This document shows positions 57,692 to 64,000 of a DNA stretch of 64,000 bases, piece after piece. Both the position numbers and the translations under genes were made by a program. Below the pieces are notes generated by a model. That model did not search any database. It was not told the origin of the DNA and was given only the letters and a program-made list of their open reading frames with translations. Where the stretch lies: assembly GCF_027579695.1 (NCBI RefSeq), contig NC_083587.1, positions 37,567,732-37,631,731 of the forward strand, given 5' to 3'. Each line of letters opens with the position of its first letter. The first letter of the stretch is position 1. The DNA is from Neoarius graeffei (taxonomy: Eukaryota > Chordata > Actinopteri > Siluriformes > Ariidae).

Positions 57692-59332
57692 TCAGAATAT
57701 TTTTTCAGTGACTTGTGTGTGCTTGCTTTTCAGTTTTTCAAATCTTGGTGATAACTGTGAGATCGCCACCCTTAGTTCGTTTTCAATGTTCAACTTTGCC
57801 CTGTATTTGGTCTTGATGGAGGCCACTGCAGAAAAGCCCACCTCACAGAGGTAGGATGTGGCAAAAGGGAGGAGTATGGCCACAGCCTTTCCACCCAACA
57901 GTGGGTAGTCTTTTTCCACCCCAATCCAAAAGGCAGACAGTGACTTGGCCCTTAACTGCTGTTTGTATCCTATGTCTGAGGTCACATCAATGAACTGTTC
58001 CTGTTCAGTAACACTGAGATGAGCAGGTGGCCTTGTATTGAAGGGGTCTGTGATCCATTCATAGTGTGCCAAATCCATAACAGGAAAGTACCTCTGAAAA
58101 TGTTGTTGGAGGGCAAAAATGTGTGAACGAATGCATGGCATGATTGTGTTGTGACTGTTGGTGTTATGGAGAAATGAATGCAAGTTCTGAAAGCAATCTG
58201 TTGTTCCCTCCTCAATCATCTTTCCCCACAGCTCCAATTTCCTTGTAAATGACTGCATTTTAGCAACAAGCTGAGGGAGATGGGTGTTGGGTCCTTGCAT
58301 TTGCAGATTCAGTTCGTTCAGTTTTTGGAAAATGTCACTGAGGTAGGCAACTGTCATCAGGAACCGTTCGTCGTTGTAACAGAGTGCCAGTGCATGATTC
58401 TCCTCCTCGAGAAAAATCTGTATCTCCTCTCGCAGCTCAAACACCCTGTTCAATACCTTCCCACGTGACAGCCATCGCGCTTCGCTGTGAAACAGAACTG
58501 CCGTGTGTTTGGAGCCCATTTCTTCACAGAGAGCAGCAAAGAGTCGAGCTTTAACAGGGCGCGTTTTGATATAATTGACAGTGGCGATTACGTCCGTCAT
58601 CACCTTGTTCAGTTCGGGACTCAGCTGCTTCGATGCCAACGCTTCTTGGTGAATCATACAGTGGGTCCACTGCACATTGGGGGACACACGCTTTATGAGC
58701 GCTTGTAGCCCACTGCGCTTCCCAGCCATAGCCTGAGCCCCGTCCGTACACACTCCAACACAGCACTCCCACTTCAATTTTGCCTCTTGCAAATAAGTGT
58801 CAATCACTCGGAACAGTTCATCAGCAGTGGCTCGTGTTTTCACCTCCTTGCAGAATAGCAGATCCTCTCTCATGTCCTCTGTATCAACGAAACGGATGTA
58901 CGTGATTAATAAACAGTCTCGGTTGCTGTCAGTGGCTTCGTCGAGCTGCAGAGCAAACCGGGTGCTTGCACGTACTCGGTCGGTGAGCTGCTCCTCAATG
59001 TCGCCAGCGATGTCATGTATGCGTCTTCCAATCGTATTATTTGAGAGGGGGATCGCCCGTAACTTGTTTGCTGTTGCCTCGTCGACCATGGTCCTCACCA
59101 TTTCAATGGCACAGGGCAGGATCACCTCCTCCGCTTCTGTGTGTGGCTTCTTGCTCTGCGTAAGGAGGTAGGCCACTTTGTAGGAGGCGAGCTGGGCATT
59201 GACATTGACAGACGCAACTTTAGTGTATGCATCATCATACCGCCTTATCTTTTTCACTGCCGAAGTGCATGGGAACTCGTCCTGTGCAGCAGCCTTGCAT
59301 TTTGTAGGAAGCATGCGTAGAAACTTGTCCAT
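57692..59332 (-). CDS. hAT transposase of ZBED5/Buster type, uninterrupted, BED finger missing
   Basis: 546 codons without a stop. Family members cut and paste hAT elements or, when domesticated (ZBED5, SCAND3), are host proteins. Seen: MDKFL start as in ZBED5-like proteins; KKPHTEAEEVILPCAIEMVR (60-80); catalytic D131 in FALQLDEATD; D197 in VCTDGAQAM; the C-x2-H pair C225/H228 in THCMIHQEAL; EARWLSRGKVL (W287); and the C-terminal hAT dimerisation region PFATSYLCEVGFSAVASIKT with E497. The usual BED zinc finger between the RRYDDAY motif (31-36) and ASYKVAYL (49-56) is absent, with no frame break, so DNA binding is doubtful. It may be a deletion derivative, a co-opted gene or simply recent. 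Expression is unknown. Confidence 0.9.
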   Translation of the reverse strand: MDKFLRMLPTKCKAAAQDEFPCTSAVKKIRRYDDAYTKVASVNVNAQLASYKVAYLLTQSKKPHTEAEEVILPCAIEMVRTMVDEATANKLRAIPLSNNTIGRRIHDIAGDIEEQLTDRVRASTRFALQLDEATDSNRDCLLITYIRFVDTEDMREDLLFCKEVKTRATADELFRVIDTYLQEAKLKWECCVGVCTDGAQAMAGKRSGLQALIKRVSPNVQWTHCMIHQEALASKQLSPELNKVMTDVIATVNYIKTRPVKARLFAALCEEMGSKHTAVLFHSEARWLSRGKVLNRVFELREEIQIFLEEENHALALCYNDERFLMTVAYLSDIFQKLNELNLQMQGPNTHLPQLVAKMQSFTRKLELWGKMIEEGTTDCFQNLHSFLHNTNSHNTIMPCIRSHIFALQQHFQRYFPVMDLAHYEWITDPFNTRPPAHLSVTEQEQFIDVTSDIGYKQQLRAKSLSAFWIGVEKDYPLLGGKAVAILLPFATSYLCEVGFSAVASIKTKYRAKLNIENELRVAISQLSPRFEKLKSKHTQVTEKIF

Positions 59333-59495
59333 GTTGTCATAAAGTCGCCGTCCGATGTTTTGTTCTGAATCTCAAAATAGGGACCTGTTTTATACAGTTT
59401 GTATTCACAGGAGGAGGGTTTGCTAATAACAACAACAATATCAGAGCAATCCAACAGATTGGCGGTTTAGCATAAATTGAATGGAATTAATATTC

Positions 59496-59878
59496 GGGGG
59501 GGGGGTGGCACGGTGGTGTAGTGGTTAGCGCTGTCGCCTCACAGCAAGAAGGTCCGGGTTCGAGTCCCGTGGCCGGCGAGGGCCTTTCTGTGTGGAGTTT
59601 GCATGTTCTCCCCGTGTCCGCGTGGGTTTCCTCCGGGTGCTCCGGTTTCCCCCACAGTCCAAAGACATGCAGGTTAGGTTAACTGGTGACTCTAAATTGA
59701 CCGTAGGTGTGAATGTGAGTGTGAATGGTTGTCTGTGTCTATGTGTCAGCCCTGTGATGACCTGGCGACTTGTCCAGGGTGTACCCCGCCTTTCGCCCGT
59801 AGTCAGCTGGGATAGGCTCCAGCTTGCCTGCGACCCTGTAGAAGGATAAAGCGGCTAGAGATAATGAGATGAGATGAG
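59496..59878 (+). repeat. V-domain SINE inserted in the hAT element
   Basis: AATATTC is duplicated at 59489-59495 and 59879-59885. Consensus-like copy preceded by a G-run. Confidence 0.93.
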
Positions 59879-60080
59879 AATATTCAAGGGTGGAGCGCGA
59901 TTACTGAGTGAAAGGGAGCAATTGAATTCTAATGACCGTGGCAGCTATACACTGACACATTACCAACATTCCGACGCCATTCAAAACATTCCAATGCCCG
60001 TTTTTTTTCTGTGTTATGCAAACAGTCCCGTCTCTCCGCGACCCCCCTGGAGTCCCTCCGCGACCCCCAAAGGGGGTAGC

Positions 60081-60897
60081 AACAAATTGGTCATCTGTCA
60101 GATCTCTATTAGGCAAACCATTATGAGTGTTGTAAGCGATTTGCCTGAAGGAGCTGTTCAGCTAACTTCTTTGGTCTTTTGATCAGTCTGTCACTTTCTG
60201 TTTGTCTCGAACATGTTTTTCCATCAGGGTTAATTGGGATGATTGACAGACTATGTGCTACGACCTCATTCGTAGTGAATCTGAACATGAAATAAGTCTT
60301 GGCTTCCACCTGAGAAGGTTGTGTGTGGTTAACATAAAGCCGTTTTTAAAAAAAGAGTAGTAATTATGGGAACTGTCTCAGAGCTTCATTCATTACATTG
60401 GGGCATTGATGTGATCATAATACGAGTCTCTCACTTTTGAAGTGCATGCATAAACTTGCTGTTTTACAGAATCATTCAGTCGTCATAAAGAGAGTGCCTT
60501 TTACACGTTACACGTAATTACGTCCTGCGTTCATTCAGGCATATTTGCTCCAGTTATGCAATGTGTCTTTGAAATCACATTGTTGATTTATTAAACGTTT
60601 TAATGTTGGAGCTGTCCTTTACAAGCCCATGCAAATGAAAAGCGTTCTCCCTGTTCCTCATCCCACTTCTACACTGCAGCTCACACCTCTTTGTTGTTCA
60701 TCTCACACTTTTTCCATCTTCTGATGTGGATCTACTGCGTCAGTGGGAGTGTGGAAAAAATGACACAGTCAACACTAGATCCTCTACAGTGGGACTGAAG
60801 TGTGTGTGTGCGTGCGCGTGTGCATGTGCGCATTGCTTTGTATTTTTGTCTATTTTTTACACACTCCTACAGCCTCTCCTGAGTTGAGGTAAAGAGG

Positions 60898-60956
<59 letters not shown>

Positions 60957-61605
60957 TTTATATTATTTTTATTTATTTATTATGGGAATTAGATGTCAGA
61001 AGAATTTTAGCATAAGACATAAAGTGTCCAGGGAAACAGGATGTATTGGAAAAAAGTTCCTTAATCAGCAATTTGTCCACTACACTGCAGTTTTTACATG
61101 TAATCTACAAGTATTATTCAAGTACACTGCAATTACTTCCTGGTTTCTTATTCATATATCAAAATTGGCTTGTTTGAAAAGCATTACCGGAGTTAGTCGT
61201 AGCCTGAGAATTGTCTCACTATGATCTTTCAAAAAGCAGCATAAAATCACTATAAGACTAAGCTATTAGGACAGAGAAGCACAGACTATGCGTGTAAGTA
61301 CACACCGGATATCATGGTTGTGATGGAGACCGGGTCGGGGAAGCACCACACACCTGATCCCAATCAAGCATGTCAGCATCAGTCTTGGTCTAATTCTGTG
61401 AAATATGCAACTCAGTTTCAGAAAATTCCCCTCTTTGAGCACCATGTAAGTGAATGAGTGCAGAAAGGCAGACTTAGAGCACTAGCATAGATCATAGTTC
61501 TCTATACATATCCATCAATCAGGCCACAATGTATGAATTTCTTTTTCAAGCCAAGGCCTTTAAATTGCAATCTGATATTTTGTAAATGGAGTTTCTTCCC
61601 ACACA
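60081..61605. other. Intergenic DNA with an (AATC)n microsatellite
   Basis: (AATC)n at about 60898-60955. No gene is seen. Confidence 0.6.
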
Positions 61606-61960
61606 TGGAGTAGCACTGTGGAGTAGTGGTTAGCTCTGTCACCTCACAGCAAGAAGGTTCTGGGTTCAAGCCCAGTGGCTGATGTGGGGCCTTTCTGTGT
61701 GGAACTTGCATGTTCTCTCCATGTCTGTGTGGGTTTCCTCCAGGTACTTTGGTTTTCTCTCACAGTCCAAAGACATGCAATTAGGCTAATTGGCAACTCT
61801 AAATTGCCCATAGGTGTGAATGTGTGTGATGGGAAAATGGGAGGGTTGTAGCAGGAAGGGCATCTGATGTAAAACTATGCTTCACTTAATATGACATGTG
61901 GATCAGTAGGGTCCACATGGACCCCGACCTGGCAGCAGTGCTGAACAAGGAGGAAGAAGA
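61606..61960 (+). repeat. V-domain SINE with RTE-like tail
   Basis: Head GTAGCACTGTGGAGTAGTGG, V domain, then GTTGTAGCAGGAAGGGCATC and AAAACTATGC. The same kind of sequence is found at the 5' end of the RTE fragment near 3400. AGGGTCCACATGGACCCC lies at 61908-61925. Confidence 0.75.
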
Positions 61961-62159
61961 AGAAGAAGTTTCTTCCCACACATGATAGTAAATGGCAGCT
62001 CTTGCTTGATTATAGCACCTCTATTTCTTTAATGGTGAGAAGCAGATTTGGACATATTTTTGATTGGCTTAGACTCATTATAAGAATGCATGAAATGAAA
62101 AGGTTTCTCTATGGGTAGAAACAGTGAGCCTGTGTTCATCACCACCACCACCACCATCA

Positions 62160-62199
<40 letters not shown>

Positions 62200-63180
62200 A
62201 TTTTACTTTTATTCCCCAGTGCATCTTTTACATTCAGTTTGTCTTTTCACTTTTGGTATTGCTCACAGCAAATAGAAAAGTTGCCAAATGAATCACTGTA
62301 TACAATTAGGTGGACTATATGTATATGACAGTTACTTGTGAAATGCACATGCCTGCTTTCTTGGTATGAATGGATTTAAAAAGTTTCTCATGTATCCTGT
62401 GTTTGAGAACAATACAACAATCATGAAATCATGTGGTATCATTTACCACAATCCACAGTATTCTGGAAATCATGTGTTAACACTCTGAGGTCCTGGGCCT
62501 GTCAGACACTCTGTGGCAGTCTGATAAACCTTGACATTTTTAAGTATTTCATCTAACTAAAAACATCCATGCAAAAGTGACACACATGGTTATATTCTGG
62601 ACACCCTCAGCAATAATAATATGAGAGTAAAGTAAATGTAATGAAATTTGATTTTATTTAAATTAAGTGCAAACACAACCTTACAAAAATCTATTTTCAG
62701 AGTCTTCAAACCTTGTAAAAAAACACTATAAATATATCTGCACAATACTTTTGAAGTCTGAACCTTGTAAACATAGGTGTTGGCTACATAAAAGTAAGAA
62801 CAGCATTCAGAAATGTTACGTAGTTTCAATACTAATTGTAGAAACTTCAGACTACCTTTGTTTTCTCCAAAGCCAGTTGCCCTTTCAAATGAATATTGAT
62901 GAGGTAGGTGTAATTCACCTGTAATCCCCCCTGTCACTGTTAATAGTCCATTTGTCAAAGACAAAGACCCTGGCCCTGGCCCCTGTACCTCCCTGCCCCC
63001 ACATCTCTCTGCTTGGAAAGTTACTGCAAAGAAAAGAAGTCCTAAAAGCCAAAGCTATCACAGTCACAGATTAAATATTCTGGCTTCTTCTAAATCTTAT
63101 AATAAATATGCCCTCTTCAACTGTAAGATACTCAATAAAATGTTCAATAGCTAATGATCATCCCTGGATTGTGGCTCTCT
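61961..63180. other. Intergenic DNA
   Basis: (CT)n at about 62160-62199. No supported gene. Confidence 0.5.
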
Positions 63181-63184
63181 GCTG

Positions 63185-63705
63185 TCAGTCCTCATCTGGA
63201 TGCCAAGCATCATAACAGTTCCTGTCAGGTTGAAGGCAAAGGAAAACATCACATTTTGCACTTCCACAGGGTTTTTGTTTTCCTTCCCTGCAACCTGCAG
63301 TACACACAGGCTCTGCGACCATCACCAGCCCTATTCCCATTTATGTTCAGCTCAATCCCACAAACTGGCTTGTGAGCTTTGCCAACTTTCTTCAGAGGAG
63401 CCTTTGGGGCCTCAAAACGCTGTGGCACACCACACAGCTGTGCAGTGAGCTCCTCCATGAAATCCCTGTGGCTCAGGCTTTTCTTCTGCATGTTTTACAT
63501 GAGTTCTTTGTGGAGGATGAAGGCATTTGTTGCAGCAATGTCCAGGAAGTGAAGAAAAAGCTTCTTGTACCACTTCACAGTTTTGTGCTGTGCTGTGTAG
63601 TACTGGATCAACTGGTCAGACAAGTCCACACCACCCATGAACTTGTTGTACTCTATCACGGGTTTGGGGCATGGAACAGACTGTCTTGACCAGGCGCTTC
63701 CTCAA
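63185..63705 (-). pseudogene. piggyBac transposase C-terminal part, broken
   Basis: Minus strand: [20 protein letters not shown] is the piggyBac block with the third catalytic Asp (MGGVD). [20 protein letters not shown] and [12 protein letters not shown] follow, then a TAA (63495-63497). After it come the linker DFMEELTAQLCG and the Cys-rich domain (ACVYCRLQGRKTKTLWKCK). A one-base shift near 63255 moves the rest, CDVFLCLQPDRNCYDAWHPD, into another frame. The first two thirds of the protein are not found between 63705 and the window end. Confidence 0.85.
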
Positions 63706-64000
63706 AGTTTCTCAGTTGGTATGGAAACAAGTGAACATGTGCACTTGTTTATACTGGTGAAATGGGGCATGTTCTCACCTCCCCTTGCTACACAATGAGC
63801 AAATGAGGACACTGATGTTCCATGCGCTTAACATGTGAATAGCTGATGGGTGTGTCGTTAAGAGGCTGCTGCTGGCTGAAGTACTGAAATTCACAAGATT
63901 TGTTTTTATTCTCTTTACAAAGTGCTAAAGATAAAGTTTGTTTTAAGGATATACATATTTGAAAACTAGAAGATTCAAGGTTTCTAGTGGTGTTACTTGA
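63706..64000. other. Window end, unassigned
   Basis: No recognisable piggyBac N-terminal block or other feature. Confidence 0.4.

Larger units (their letters stand above)
57437..60080 (-). mobile_element. hAT (Charlie/Buster-like) transposon
   Basis: One end is clear: CAGTGGTTCCCAAACTTTTT at 57437, a classic hAT terminus, followed by GGGGACCCCC. The other end is eroded; CCGCGACCCCC words near 60035-60070 belong to it, but no inverse CAGTGGTTCCC is found. A SINE (59496-59878) lies in the 5' flank of the gene. An (AAT)n run at 57557-57590 and a C-run at 57509-57520 are at the 3' end. Confidence 0.8.

Noticed and set aside
61908-61925. GGGTCCACATGGACCC as a sixth member of the palindrome family
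   Set aside because: It lies in a SINE/RTE-like tail, not in a TTAA-flanked element; a single 16-18 bp match may be chance or convergent, so I only mention it.

Overview
This window looks like a transposon-rich piece of a teleost fish chromosome with one ordinary host gene, a c-myc proto-oncogene on the + strand (coding 13244-13844 joined to 14315-14898). The fish assignment rests on three things. The MYC protein is of the fish type. There are more than 25 copies or fragments of a tRNA-headed V-domain SINE (the DANA/HE1/Mermaid-like group of bony fishes). There are also many Tc1-like elements. The (GATGA)n SINE tail makes me think of catfishes or relatives, but I cannot prove that without a database.

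Layout. 0.3-12.4 kb: SINEs (several paired or tandem), a RTE-type LINE 5' remnant, one intact Tc1 transposon with an uninterrupted transposase (4.36-5.96 kb), and a tandem array with a period of about 550 bp ending about 70 bp before the myc TATA box. 12.5-15.2 kb: myc, with TATA, an E2F site, a non-coding exon 1, two coding exons and a poly(A) signal. 15.4-21 kb: SINEs, a broken THAP-domain gene and unique AT-rich DNA. 21-26.4 kb: two L2-like LINE 3' parts, minus strand, interrupted by two Harbinger-type elements and a TTAA-flanked, palindrome-rich element. 26.4-32.8 kb: SINEs, unique DNA, a Tc1 MITE split by an element carrying a THAP first exon, and a MITE with TCTGCGA repeats. 32.8-38.1 kb: a nest four insertions deep (Tc1 > LINE > MITE > Harbinger-type MITE). 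38.3-38.9 kb: a hAT-like element with a target duplication of 8-9 bp carrying a RecQ-like helicase fragment. 39.9-45 kb and 48.9-50.9 kb: decayed Tc1 copies, including a segment of about 1.2 kb present again in inverted orientation. 51-54 kb: two further decayed Tc1-like families. 54.9-57.3 kb: a mariner remnant, another THAP remnant and a SINE. 57.4-60.1 kb: a hAT element with an uninterrupted 546-codon transposase lacking its usual BED zinc finger. 63.2-63.7 kb: the C-terminal part of a piggyBac transposase, broken.

The genes do not form a pathway. Biologically the window is a MYC locus beside a transposon graveyard that still holds two uninterrupted transposases. No operon, CRISPR array, rRNA or genuine tRNA gene was seen. 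I found no host system I could defend as new. The best leads are the elements that have captured helicase or THAP exons, a 28-codon ORF kept in four MITE copies, the five GGGGTCC-N4-GGACCCC palindromes, the BED-less hAT transposase, and the SINE-tail array at the myc promoter. Element names are by motif recognition only; family names and identity levels were not computed.
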